Shown: positions 11,993-23,825, numbered from the stretch's first letter. The stretch: 64,000 nt of DNA from Alviniconcha marisindica (GCA_018857735.1 JABMCL010002073.1:1860001-1924000), one strand, 5' to 3'. Translations and numbers: made by a program. The notes: generated from the letters alone by a model not told the origin.

Positions 11993-14900
11993 GTAAGTCC
12001 TCTACCTGAGGAATTCATTCTTCTTCTATTTAATAATAATAGGGGTAGTTTCTGTAGGTCCTAATCTCACCAACAAGCAAACCGCGCTTTATAAGATCAT
12101 TGATCTTAAAACGCATGTGTACACAAAAGGAAGGAACTTAGGCGAAGATCTGAAAAAGTCAGAAAATGTGCAACTATTTCCATCTGCATGCTTCATTAAA
12201 AGTACTTGTTCTATCAGTATTTACACCCCCCAAAAAGTACTTTCTTGCTCCGAATTTGATCCCGCAGTTGGATAATGCAGACGCAGAAATTAAGGTCCCC
12301 TCAGTTTAGAACCCAGAGCTGACGAATGTTCTCCCGTTAAAGCCTGGAGTAGGTCAGAACATAGCCACGCGTGCTTTTTCCACTGCCAGGAATTTCTTCC
12401 TTGTCCTAATGTCTATTTCTCTGGTCCACTCACCTTCATTTTTTTGCCCAAATCCTGCCCCTACTTTTTGTAGCACATCAGGTTACTTACTTACTCCCTA
12501 CTTTTTGACTGCGTTAGTTTTGGCTAACGCAGTTTCCGGTGTTAGCCGGCAAAATAAAACAGGTCACCCTGCTCTGTCAAGAAGGGAATTAAAGCAGGCT
12601 CCAGTGATGAGTGCAATATAAATAGATACCAAAACACGTTTTAATGTGCCCTGATGGATAGACAGATATGGTTGGTTTTTGACGTTGTATCAGTAATATT
12701 AGACACAATTGTGACTGGATGACTTGTGTTTTGAGGTGGTGTAAAAGAATTATGAATGTGTGATTCGTCCTGAAGAAACCTTATGCTGTTGACGGGGCGT
12801 TAAAGTCCAAGAACTACCTATCTAATTCCTACTTTGAGCTCCTCGTGGCCTTTTTGCCTTGAGGTATTGTCTACCTTGTTCTTTCTTAGCCTGTCCAACC
12901 GGCTCGAAGTCGTGCGCCAGCAGGGCTGGGACCAAACTCCAAGCAGTGGTTTACGGCACCTTCCTCCAAACTCTGCCAGATTTAGTTACGCCATTAAAGG
13001 GGCACTCTTTATCTCCGCGCAGCTATCCAGCGACGCGGTCAGCGCCCTCCGAAAGCTTTGGGTACTAATATGACTATAGAAGCAACCTAGCGCCAAAGCA
13101 CGCACGTAAACAAGAGACGCATCCACCCCGGGTAAAAAAAGAGAGTTCCGTCTCGATTCAAACGATTGTGGTTTTATTTGTGCTGGTGTAAACTTTGTTG
13201 GCAGCGATAAATAACACGTCTTGTTTTGTTTCAGTTGTTTGTAACAAACTTACTACTGTTTGAGCACCAACAAAAAAAACTGCTCGTTCGTTAGCTGACA
13301 GTTTTGTGGACCCTATGGCGAAACTAAATACGGCAGTGTTTGAAGGAAGGATGTCGTAAACCAGTGCTTGGAGTTTGGGCTGGGACAAGTCTGGCTCGAG
13401 CTTTACGCATAGTATGGGAAGTAATCGCGCTTGGTCGTTACTGGTCTAATAAACCCTAATTCTTTCCCCTGATGGCACGAAACAACAAGTTATGATGAAG
13501 GTATGTATGTTGTTACTGATTTCTTTTCTTCTTCTTTTTCTGTGCAAAGTAAGCCAGTTGGGCGTTACCCACTTTCTCTTCTGTCTTTTAAACAAACGTT
13601 TGTTTGTATATTGCAGAAATCCTTTTCTCCACAATATTATCCGTTGGATTCCCAGTCTTTTCGTGGGCAGCCATGTCGCTCAAGATCTGCATCGACCACT
13701 TCCAGTCTCAGCAGTTGCGCTCCTGGTCCTAGGTTACCCGTGGAGCAAAAGAACCAGGCCAGCGATATCAGAGCTGAGGAAGCCGTCAATCGTGTAGCGG
13801 AGACCATATTCAAGCTTAGGAAGGACGATGAAGGGCCGCTCTACGTTCTTCAGAATAAACAATTCCAAGATTTTCAGGAGGAGAAGAACCGCGGCCTGCT
13901 GTTTATTCCCAGAGAAGAGGAGGAGCTTCAGCGAGGGGACTTTGATGTGATCATCATCCATCGCACCCACGGCTATATCCACATCGAAGTCAAGGTAAAC
14001 ATAACGTTTCTATCTCTCTTCGTCTGAAAAGAAGGTGGCCGTTTAAAGAGAAGTTTTAGTTAACACCAGCCACCAGGTGTACGGCTCAGGCATTGTCATC
14101 CAGTCCGTGATCCGATTGCTATTCGTTGCAGGCAGTTAGAGTTCACAGAAACTCTACACTGCAAACACAATATGGTTTTTAAATGTTTTCAAAACCATCC
14201 CTCCATTTTTCACAAACAAAAATGAATATGCATTTAACAGTATGCCTTCTACACCATGTATCCAAACATGCTTTAAAAGACTGTTTTCGGACAATAGTTT
14301 ACGCGAGAGCTCTGAAATTCCACCCCGGTCATATCCTGATGTTATGCGCTGGGATGTGACTTGGGCAGGTTTGATCTACTGTAGCTGCATCTCTTGCATG
14401 CCGGGCGAGTTATCTTAGTTTTGCCCCTTTTTCTACGTGGGACGTGAAGCTAGCCCGTTTCCTGGCTTCCATTTTTATTTAAAGTCTTTTCACATAAGTG
14501 ATATTATACTTTTTTATATTTTTTATTTCAAGTCTATCAGATAAGTGATGTTTACTGGCTCTCTGATACTTCGGACAACCCCTGTTTTGTATGGGCCCAG
14601 ATGTACAAGCTAACAGAGGGTTCCCCTGTTTGAGTTCAAACCCCGCTTCCTGTAGTTGAGCAACGTTCCCAAACGTTCCCACACGCTTTCGATCTGGCCG
14701 CCATATGGAACTGTGTTGACTGGTGGAATGCACGACGATCTGACAGTCTGAATCCAGGCTTCAAATGAATGTAATATGCCTCATTTGATTGCGTCTAGTA
14801 TATCTCGTCGTTTGTATGTTTTGATCTGCGAAACCTCTTGTCGCATGCAGGCGGTTGGTGACAGCCAAGACCACTTTGACGACACGGAGAAACTGCGATG

Positions 14901-17900
14901 CCTCCAGAGAGTCCTACAAAAAGCCATTAAGACACTGAGAAAGGGACAGAGAGCACTGCGATGCCTCCAACCACCGGGTCAACCCCTCGGTATCAACAAC
15001 TCTCTGGCTCTGCCCAACACCACGAGAGCCTTCTTTACACGTGCCCTTCAGGATAACCCTGCGTTGCGTGAGGTGAATGGTACTCATATATATAAGTGTT
15101 ATTACTGATATGATATATATATATATATAAAATCTCGCGTGTTGGAACACCACAAATACAGAAATTGAGGTCCCATCTATTGAGAATGCACAGCTACCTA
15201 GCTATCAAATGTTGTAAGCCTGGAGCACTGGGTCATTATCATCAAGCTTTGTCTGCTTCACCCACCGCCAGAGATTTTTAGCCTTTCTGATGTTTACTTT
15301 CCCGATTTAGTCACATTTGTAGTAGGAGTAGGAGTAGTACCAGTGTATGTGTGTGTGTTTTGTACACCTACGCAACGTTTTTCTTTTCTTGTACATTAGT
15401 GTAAGTTTTTTGCTTCAGGAACTTGCAAGCTGCTTGTTACCCACGGGAAAAAGTCCAGCCACGATTGCGTTGGAGAGCTTGTGCCTGTTTTCAGATGACC
15501 TTCCGCCCAAGGATGGCATTGTGGATGAGGCCCATGAGGACATCCAAAGAGCCATTGCCCAGTGGTGGTCTAATGTCACCAAGATGACCACGCAAAATAA
15601 ACTGAATAACGATGATTTCAAAGTCGTACTGGCCAGGTAATTTGATAGCAAATATGATACGCAATTCTAAGCATTATTATTTGTAGAGTACACTCATGCA
15701 TTATTTTTTTAGCAAGCGGTATACGTTCTTTTATAGGCGTATCATTTTCACTCCAGTGAATATTACATTATGGACGAAGTAAACACCTGATTCGGTTTTC
15801 GTCGATTGATGTTTTTATAGCTGGGCCGCTTAATTTTGTGGTGGGTTTTCAGTGATGCTAAGATGTTTTTGTCCAAGATTTCAGTGTTTACTTTCTTGAT
15901 GTTTTGTTCTAATTTGCTGCCTGTTTGATTATTCTGTCACAGTTTCTTTAACAATGAAGAGCTGAGGAGCTTCTCCGAATCAGTGTACCACACAGGGGAA
16001 AATAATACAGCCATGGTGCTGAATGATCAACAAGTGGAAGTAATCAGAAGCGATAAGCAATATATGTTCGTCACGGGGGCCCCCGGCTGCGGAAAGACGC
16101 TTGTTCTTGCAGAGAAATGTGTGCAGTGGCTACAAGACGGAGAGACCGTGTTCCTTGTTTTCAAACATGGAAAATCAACCAGTCATCCAGCGACCGAGGT
16201 CTTGTGGCACTTCATGGAGATCATTTCCAACAGCGACGATCTCATGAACGAATTCCAGTGTTTACATACGAAAGGCACTTCAAGTGATACAAACATTGAA
16301 GAGTTCATCAAGAATATAATCGCTGTCAAAAACAACCCTGAGCTGGGAAATATACCGGAAAAGCCCAGACGTAAGCCTGCAGAGATATTCTTCGATGAAA
16401 TTACAGGACATTACATTCATTATGAAGATTTTTTCACACCATTAGCAATACCTGTCAAAGAAGACGAGCAGTCAGATGCTTCTCAAGAAGCGGAAAAGGG
16501 AAGTGGGATCAACGTCGTCATCGACGAGCTGACCATGCGAACAATCAAAGGAAAACGAGCACAGCTGATCTCCAGCGTCAGAGAGAAGCTGCCAGGCGCC
16601 AGGATCTGGTGTGCGGGGTCCTTTCCCACTCACTTTCCCGAGGACTTTGACATCGCAGAGCTGTCCTATCCATACCGATGTCCACCCAAAATCCAGAGGC
16701 TTCTGAAGGCCGTGGAACCTTTCTGCCAGAACAGCAACTCTTGCCTGTTCGACTACGTCGTCAGTTCTACAAAGGTTCCCAACTCTCCCGTGACGCCAGG
16801 CTCTGAAGAGCAGTACCGGTTTCCTGAAGATGGTCCTGATCCGGTCTTCTTTTCGCACGCGGACCACGGAAATGGAGAGATCATCGACTGTCAAAAATGT
16901 GCTGTCAATTTTGTGGAATACTTAAAGAACACCCTGAACATTGCTGAATGTGGTGAGTGCACGTTTTCTTTTTCTTACTTGTACGCTTTTTTGTTTTTGC
17001 TTTCAACAGCTTTTCGCTGACACCGGGTAATTTTTGTTGTAGTTAGTTAAATTACATGATGAAAAGGGATAGTTTGCGGGGGGGGGGGGGGGGGGGGGGG
17101 GGGGGCAAAGTGACTTTTTTCGGTTATTATATGCATTGCTCAGACAAAACAGAAAGAATGATTGATGTCGCTTTAGATTTAATTCTGTGTTAAATGCAGA
17201 CACTACATTAGGACGGAAAATAAATCGTCGAATGCACTTTTGGCAGAATGACCGGGATCTTTCATGTGCTACTGCGGTAACACGGGCGTGGAACATATAG
17301 CGAAATAAGAGTCAGAACAGGAAGTTGAACCTGGCGAAGAAAATTCACAAATAAAAGTCTACACAAAACGCTGCTCATCACAACACAAGTAAAAGTTTGA
17401 CATACGTCGCTTTCTGCTTAAAGATCTGAAAATAAGTTGAATAAACCAAGGGAGCGGGGAGAGCTCAGTGGCAGAGCGCCGGACTCGTGATCGAAAGGTC
17501 TCAGGTTCGAGTCCCGACAGCAGCGATGGGAGAATTTTCTGATCCAGGGTCATCTTTCTCTGCTGACTCATTTCGCTATCCGTTTCACCACCGTGTTACC
17601 GAAACAGACCCCGGTCATTCTGCCAAAAGTACAGGCGGCAGGTTACAGCTGCATGCACCCCACGTATGTAGCTTCGAAGAAAATGACTGTAATATGGTGC
17701 ATGGTTGTATGATGTACACAGAAAGTGCAGCGAGACGGCAGCAGTTTCACGTGGCACCAGCCATGTAACAACCAAACAGCGCTATAACTACTTCGGTGGA
17801 TTAAAACTGGCCGTGTAAAACTGCAGTCACTTATTCAGAATCGCATACGTCCAGACCGCCATGGGTCTGCTCGGAAGCGGACAATAGCACCATACAGGTG

Positions 17901-19330
17901 CTATTGTGAAGGCTTTAGGGCTCATCTCGAGATGAGGCGCTCAAGTTGGTTCATAAAAATAAAATAAAATAAAACCCCGGAAATCAGACTTTACAAAGAA
18001 AGAAAAATAAGAATTCTAGGAAAGAAGAAACTGTTATGTTTTGGATGAGATTCTTTTACTTTAAAAGTCGAGGAATATAATATTATATCATGGCAGAGAA
18101 GAAAAACAAATCAGATGAAAGAATGATAAACTGATAACACATTACACGGATAAGTTGAACACTTCCAATTTGTGTTAGCGACTTTACGTATGCTCCAGAA
18201 TTTGTGCAAATAGAACAAAGTACTTCTTTGTATATCAATGAGCACGGAAACACAGTGAGAACGTAAGCAAGTTAGTTAGTATTCAAGTAATTGGATTTAA
18301 AGTCCTGTCAACCGCACAGGGCCACTTCAGAACGAACGGAAAGACAGACGGATATGGTTATAGAAGAGAATTTGTAACCTCACTGACCCGTTTCAAGTGT
18401 GGTCGTTGCTTGTTCAGTCATAATGTACTTGGATTACAGCTACAGTCCAGTGACCCATAACTTATTTTGCCTGCCAGAAAACCAGACGTGTCCATACACT
18501 GCATAAATGCAACACTACCGGTTGCTTTTTATTCGACATGGATGTATGAATAAATATTGCATTTAGTCTCAGACCGGTCTGCAGTGCATGGAATGAGATA
18601 TCTTCCAGCCTTTGGAGGCTGATTACGTTGTCATAACATATTTCTTGGTATAACCCCTCATTTCGTAAACTGTCAATAGATCCAACGGGTTGACGAATTG
18701 TAACGTTTCGTCTGCTTTCTTTCAGTGAAGGACCCGTCAGGGAAATACGTCCACGAAAGTGACGTCCTGGTTGTTCTCACAGGTATGGTCACATACAAGA
18801 ACATGAAGTGTTTACCCTTCACGGAATTTTATCGGCAGCTGACAAGCGAGGAGACGAAATTTCGGGTGAACATATACAGCAGCAGCATGGCAGACCGTTT
18901 CGATCCGAGTCAGCCAGGCATGTCAATAATGCACGTTCGTGCCGTGGCGGGTGTGGAAAAGAAAGTGGTCGTTTTTCTACCCTGCCGACAACACCAGGCC
19001 AAACAGATGGCTCCCGTGCAGATGACTTACGCAGATGCAGTGCGACGCCGGCCAATGTCGAGTCAGCAGAATCAAAAATCCTCACAACACGGTCAGACGC
19101 CTGTCAGGTGGTCGAACTACGCACCCGCCGGTTTGCAAGGTGGTCGTGGGCAAACGCAATCGGCGGCGGACAACTACAGCCGTGGTCGAATAGAGCGAGA
19201 GATTGAGCAGTGCCCGTGCATCACGGAGGACCAGAAGCAGAAGCTGGCCCGACTGGGCATCCTGAACCTGCACTGGTTGTGGTACGCAGCCTCTCGCTCT
19301 CTGGCGCTCCTTGTCATTTTCCACTTCTGA
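11804..19330 (+). CDS. Zinc-knuckle / NERD-like nuclease / SF1 helicase protein (paralogue B)
   Basis: Six exons join in frame: 11804-11992, 13617-13994, 14851-15072, 15419-15636, 15943-16952 and 18726-19330 (2622 nt, 873 aa plus stop). Order: two CCHC knuckles (7-38); a NERD-like PD-(D/E)XK domain (about 105-240) with D171 or D173 in RGDFDV and E187-x-K189 in HIEVK; an acidic linker; then a UvrD-like helicase with LNDQQ (362-366), Walker A GAPGCGKT (381-388), VVIDEL (D530, E531), YRCPPKI (motif IV-like), GVEKKVVVFLP (motif V-like) and YAASRS (motif VI-like) at the C-terminus. NERD domains are known in bacterial and archaeal helicase and kinase proteins. A role in nucleic-acid processing or defence is inference. 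Walker B has DEL, not DExQ, so unwinding activity is uncertain. I do not know a named animal orthologue. Confidence 0.7.
11993..13616 (+). other. Paralogue B intron 1
   Basis: The intron carries the terminal-inverted-repeat element at 12933-13377. Otherwise only non-coding DNA was seen. Confidence 0.6.
12933..13377. mobile_element. Non-autonomous TIR element (MITE-like), about 445 bp
   Basis: The ends are inverted repeats of about 65 bp: the left reads CAAACTCCAAGCAGTGGTTT, and the right, reversed, reads CAAACTCCAAGCACTGGTTT. Both continue to a shared TTTAGTTACGCCA-like block. A direct repeat GGCTGGGAC flanks it at 12924-12932 and 13378-13386. A 7-9 bp duplication suits hAT or Mutator-like mobilisation; the superfamily is undecided. 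No ORF. A second copy lies at 53800-54218. Confidence 0.75.
13617..13994 (+). CDS. Paralogue B exon 2: NERD-like nuclease core
   Basis: 126 codons between TATTGCAG and CAAG|GTAAAC, phase 0 on both sides. An N-terminal Ser-rich stretch is followed by VNRVAETIFKLRKD, FIPREEEELQRGDFDV and YIHIEVK. The Asp and Glu-x-Lys spacing, with hydrophobic strands around them, fits the PD-(D/E)XK fold as in the NERD family. The exon ends exactly after the E-x-K. Confidence 0.75.
13995..14850 (+). other. Paralogue B intron 2
   Basis: Non-coding; splits the nuclease domain right after the E-x-K codons. No element was recognised. Confidence 0.6.
14851..15072 (+). CDS. Paralogue B exon 3: end of nuclease domain
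   Basis: 74 codons, phase 0 on both sides (CATGCAG|GCG, GAG|GTGAAT). It contains LQKAIKTLRKGQRALRCL, an amphipathic basic helix of the kind that follows E-x-K in NERD proteins, then FFTRALQDNPALRE. A 13-nt direct repeat encodes LRCLQ twice. No counterpart exists in paralogue A. Confidence 0.65.
15073..15942 (+). other. Paralogue B introns 3 and 4 (flanking exon 15419-15636)
   Basis: Two short introns of about 346 and 306 bp. The first has an (AT)n patch at 15110-15130. Nothing else was seen. Confidence 0.55.
15419..15636 (+). CDS. Paralogue B exon 4: acidic linker
   Basis: 218 nt, phase 0 in and 2 out (TTCAG|GAA, CAG|GTAATT). It contains LCLFSDDLPPKDGIVDEA and AIAQWWSNVTKM. The length is identical to that of the paralogue A exon at 1874-2091, so the pair descends from one exon. 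Confidence 0.75.
15943..16952 (+). CDS. Paralogue B exon 5: SF1-like helicase core
   Basis: 1010 nt, entered in phase 2 (AG|T Ser) and left in phase 1 (TG|GTGAGT). It holds the Q-motif-like LNDQQVEVI, GAPGCGKT, the basic stretch PEKPRRKPAEIFFDE, INVVIDELTMRT, IWCAGSFPTHFPEDF and YPYRCPPKIQRLL. Alignment with paralogue A is continuous along the whole exon. Confidence 0.8.
17078..17105. repeat. Poly-G run (28 G)
   Basis: Uninterrupted G homopolymer inside an intron, reading as G on the coding strand. Confidence 0.9.
17220..17300 (-). mobile_element. Inverted SINE fragment
   Basis: The minus strand shares CCGGTCATTCTGCCAAAAGT and CCGTGTTACCG with the SINE body at 17575-17630. It is a partial copy in opposite orientation about 300 bp away. 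Confidence 0.55.
17452..17980 (+). mobile_element. tRNA-derived SINE
   Basis: The head at about 17457-17520 has a box A-like GAGCTCAGTGGCAGAGC and a box B GGTTCGAGTCC with tRNA spacing, but a poorly paired anticodon stem. An unrelated body and an A-rich AAAATAAAATAAAATAAAA tail at about 17956-17975 follow. This supports a Pol III SINE, not a functional tRNA. The boundaries are approximate. Confidence 0.65.
18726..19330 (+). CDS. Paralogue B exon 6: helicase C-terminal part
   Basis: 201 residues from CTTTCAG|TG to the stop at 19328-19330. It contains DVLVVLTGMVTYKNM, MHVRAVAGVEKKVVVFLP (motif V-like), a Gln-rich linker, and a final LHWLWYAASRSLALLVIFHF (motif VI-like). The protein stops within a few residues of motif VI. 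Confidence 0.8.
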
Positions 19331-20109
19331 ATCAACGTGCGGGCAAGTCAGAAAATGCTGTTCTCTTGCTTAGCGGCCGTTTCTCGCAATTCAGTCTCGA
19401 GGTTCCTTGGGGAAAATTCGCAACCATCTTTACACTCGTCAATCACAGCCGACTTTACAACCATGGATCACGCACGGCACATTACTGTGATAGTCATGCT
19501 GCTCTTCTCTCTAACCCCCCCCCCCCCCCCCCCCACCCGGTTAACTTTTAATCTATACTGCTATCTCGTATTTAAACTGTTGATCTCAGTGCCTTTAAAA
19601 GCCACAATGTCTCAGCGCCGTTAACTCTTTCAGTGACAGGGAGGAAAAGTAAATCTGTTACGCTTAGCAGTGCCGGGGATCTGCAAGGTTCTGCCGGGTG
19701 ATTAAAAAAATAAATATATTCTCACAAGGAATGAAATAACACAGTTTGCATTTGTTTTCAGTTAACTTAATAATGTTTCACGTGATGCCATAATCATCGA
19801 GATATCAGTGGGAATACACAGACAATGTGCCCGACTGGATATTCAGCCTGTGGACAGTGAAAGGATTGAGGGCACAAGATTTCAGTGCCTTTAAATGCCA
19901 CAACGAAATGCACTGTACGTTACAGGTATATAGTATTTATATACATACACACAGAGAGTCATAGAGAGAGATGATGATAATGATGATGGTTTATTGCTTG
20001 TTGGGCTATAGCCTAAAAAGCAGTGTACAAAACAGGCGAAATTCAACATATCATGGACACAAAGGGAGGCTCTTCCTTCCCGTCACTAACATGATAACAG
20101 CTCCGCGTC

Positions 20110-20190
20110 AGTACCGTAAAGTCTTATATCCACCGTGTCTTCTCACATGGTACCGTAAAGTCTTATATCTACCGTGTCTTCTCACATAGA
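20110..20190. repeat. Tandem duplication of about 39 bp
   Basis: GTACCGTAAAGTCTTATATC and the rest of the unit (to CTTCTCACAT) occur twice in a row with one substitution. Confidence 0.85.
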
Positions 20191-20289
20191 TCTAGTCCAC
20201 AAAACTGGTCACAGGCCTATCGATACCGCACCGATCGCAAACACAACTCCAACACACCGAGAGTTCAGCCTGTTGTCTGATCAACCGAG

Positions 20290-21520
20290 ATAAAACCATG
20301 TCACATCTCTCAGCACCAACACTTCCTCCAGCACTTTCTGTAGATGGTCAGCACACCTCCCCCTGTCCTCTTCTGCAGTTGCCTCAGGTACTCCAGTTCT
20401 TCCTGCAGCATGTGACGTTCTTCCTGCTTGATCGGCCAGTAGGTGCATGGATGTTTTTGGTAGGTACTGCAGTTACTAACAAAAAGTCATCAGTTTCACA
20501 AATCAGTTTGCTTTTGTTGTCCGATTTGTCAAGCACCAGTTTTGAATGAGCTGTTACTATTGGTGTTTCTCAGTGCACGTTGTACTGTTCTGTCTTTCAA
20601 ACTGCCAACATAATTTCTGATCGTCGCCAGATCGTAGCCACACTGAGAAGCCCTTTTCTCAGACTGATTAGTACAGTCTTGTACAGTTTCAGTTTCACTT
20701 TGTCCTTTCCACGCCATGAGGTTTTCCACAGAGAAATCCAGGGACTGGCTGACGCGTGACAACGACACACCGTCAGGACTGTAGTCAGGAGAGCGTGATC
20801 GAAGCATGCGCGTCGGTGTCAGTGTCACTGGCGTAAATGTGTCGCGTGTCGTTCTCAGACACTGTAGTCACAGCAGACTCTGTCACTGCATTTTCATCAG
20901 CAGTGGGCAGAGCACTACAAGGGGCTGCCCCCCACTCCTAGGCAGTCAGAGCAGAAATGCGTTTTAGCCAGTTTTGAAATAGTTGAAATGGGGACTGTAA
21001 AATGGAACCACACAGACTATTCTTTTTACGTAAATTTTTTATATTTGCATTGCGCTCTCCCAGCTCCATTGCAAAAAAATGGCCAAAAATGGTCCCTGCA
21101 CTGTACAGATCCAGATCCAGATCCAGACTGCATTTCAAGATGTGTTGCTACTGTTGTTGTTGGCGGTGGTGTTGGTTGAAATTAAAACCAGACGGAGAAT
21201 GTTCACTTGCCTCTGGGTTCTGTCTTGTCCGTTCGGCGGCCCGGCGTTGGTCGCGTGGCACCTGGCTGGGAGGTTTACGTCGAAAGTGTTGTGCGGCCGT
21301 GCGGGGGTGAGTGAAATCGGCTATGTCTGAGTCAGTTGTCGTCACGAGTCGAAGGACAACGGTGGTTTCCCTTCCTTCTGCAGAAATTTTCCAGGAAGAA
21401 ACTGCATTTTCCGTCAGCAGGGCTTCCAGGTCACTGTCCAAAGCTGTTGGTAATCCAGCAACTGGCATCTTGCCGGTTTGTCGGAACTCTTTTGGTGTTC
21501 GTATCAAGACCTCCAAAAAA
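20290..21520 (-). mobile_element. Retroelement ORF debris (tentative)
   Basis: On the minus strand an open segment (21516-21148) reads SSWKISAEGRETTVVLRL, then RRKPPSQVPRDQRRAAERTR. A later one (20828-20529) is Ser/Gln-rich, and near 20400 KQEERHMLQEELEYLRQLQK is coiled-coil-like. The basic KPPSQ-RD-RRA pattern reminds me of first ORFs of invertebrate retroelements. The frames are broken by stops. The identification is weak; a degraded cellular gene is possible. Confidence 0.3.
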
Positions 21521-21838
21521 TCCGCCCTCCTTGGAAATCAGTCTCGCGAGATCTCCACAGAGAGAGAGAGAGAGAGAGGGAGAGAGGCCCAACATGGCGC
21601 ATACCCGAAATTCAAAGTCAACACTCCCAGCCTCACATGACAAAATCTTTTCATGCGAAAACCACTCCCCATTGGGTTTTGGGGGGGTTCGTGGGGGAAG
21701 GCTCGGCATGGGGGGGGGGGGGGGGGGTGAGGCGGGGGGGGGGGGGGGGGTTGTCTGTGGCGATGTACCGCCGCGGGCACTAAGAGATTAAGGACTCCTT
21801 TGCTCAGAATCCAGACTATCCAGGTTCTCTCTGTTGAA

Positions 21839-22262
21839 GAGCCATACACAAAAAAAGGTTCAAAAGAATGCTGTTTAGGACAAAACACAACCTACGCAAG
21901 TTTTCGGGTAATCCCCTTTATCAAGCTACAAAACGACACAAACAACAGTTAAACGGTGAAAACGATAAAAAATGAGATGGAAAGCTAAACCACTTATCTG
22001 TTTTTGGCTGAGCTGTGTTGTTTTCCAGTCCATTGCTTGGAAGAATGTTGGCGTGGCAAGTGGTTTAGCTTTCCAGCTCTTGTTTCATCGTTTTTCACCG
22101 TTTAACTGTTGTTTAAATGTCGTTTTGTCGATAAAGGGGATTACCCCGAAAATTTGCGCATGTTGTGTTTTGTCCTAATAAACAGCGTTCTTTTGAACTA
22201 ATTGTGTGTTTGGATCTTGTTTTAGAATGCTAGCAGTCATTCTTGTTTCAGATTTAAAAAAA
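21839..22262 (+). mobile_element. Foldback element, about 424 bp, long inverted arms
   Basis: Arms of about 135 bp are inverted copies: the left has GGACAAAACACAACCTACGC, GGTAATCCCCTTTATC and GGAAAGCTAAACCACTT, and the right has the reverse complements. The outer right end (AATGCTAGCAGTCATTCTTG, TTTCAGATTT) is shared with the 11314-11479 element, but the core differs. A direct repeat TCTGTTGAA flanks it at 21830-21838 and 22263-22271. No ORF of interest. Confidence 0.7.
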
Positions 22263-22519
22263 TCTGTTGAATTAAGCCTGGAGAATTAAGTCTGCACATA
22301 AATTATATCACTGCGTACTTCGCATATTCATGATACTGCCAGGAATTCTGCGTTTCCAATTATGTCTGTCATGCCGCTTCATTCATCTCAGTGGTTCCCA
22401 CTCCTCCCCAGTTCTCTTTGAACGTAAAGCGATGTGTGCCATACAGTGAACCATACGTCTGTTTGTGCTTTGATGAATGAACACCAACACACTACAACCA
22501 AAAGCAGATAGGTAGCCTA

Positions 22520-22600
22520 CGTTTCATTTTTCACCGTTTAGCTGTTGATGTGTTGTTTTATCGCTTGAAAAAGGGGATTACCGCGAAAATTCGGCCTGGT
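22520..22600 (+). mobile_element. Foldback element fragment
   Basis: TTTTTCACCGTTTAGCTGTT and AAAGGGGATTACCGCGAAAA match the right arm of the 21839-22262 element. No matching left arm was seen. Confidence 0.55.
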
Positions 22601-22927
22601 CTCTTCGGTGACGGAGAATTCACCGACAGCCGCCGGGAAAAGTAGATATGGTTGTGAACCGTCGGATGAAACTGGCGACCAAAACTGAGAGTGGTGCCAG
22701 GCTGGTCTGTGTGTGCTGGTTGGCTAATCATGTCTGTCTGTCATTGACTCAGAAGTCGGCAACAATAGCTCATGCTGCAGCGACGTGTGAACACAACTAC
22801 TGATGAAACTGTGTGTTCGGTTGAACTGTTGTTTTAATGAATAATAGAATTATTATTATTGCCCGGTTAGTTATACTGCAATAATGATGATTACTCCCCC
22901 TCTCTCTTGCTCTCTGTGCTAGTGTTA

Positions 22928-23577
<650 letters not shown>

Positions 23578-23825
23578 CGGCGTGTGTCTGGCTCGCGGCG
23601 GTTGCCGTTGAAGCTCGAGTCACAAATGTTACAATGATGTGTTCACAGCGCCTAGCATACAAATGACGGCTGCATTTAAAACATAAAATAAATCGATTCT
23701 GGCCTTTACCATTAAATCACACGTCATTGTCATGCCAACAATTTTCCGCCAAGCACCGAACAAGCTGCTAAAACTCAACCGAGACAAGATAAGTTTTTTC
23801 AGTCTTTCATTTTTCATTGTTTTGT

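Larger units (their letters stand above)
16953..18725 (+). other. Paralogue B last intron with SINE pieces
   Basis: It holds a 28-bp poly-G at 17078-17105, an inverted SINE fragment near 17220-17300 and a fuller tRNA-headed SINE at 17452-17980. The remainder is non-coding. Confidence 0.6.

Noticed and set aside
17457..17525. Possible functional tRNA gene
   Set aside because: Box A and B-like sequences are present, but the anticodon stem does not pair well and a SINE body with an A-rich tail follows, so it is a SINE head.
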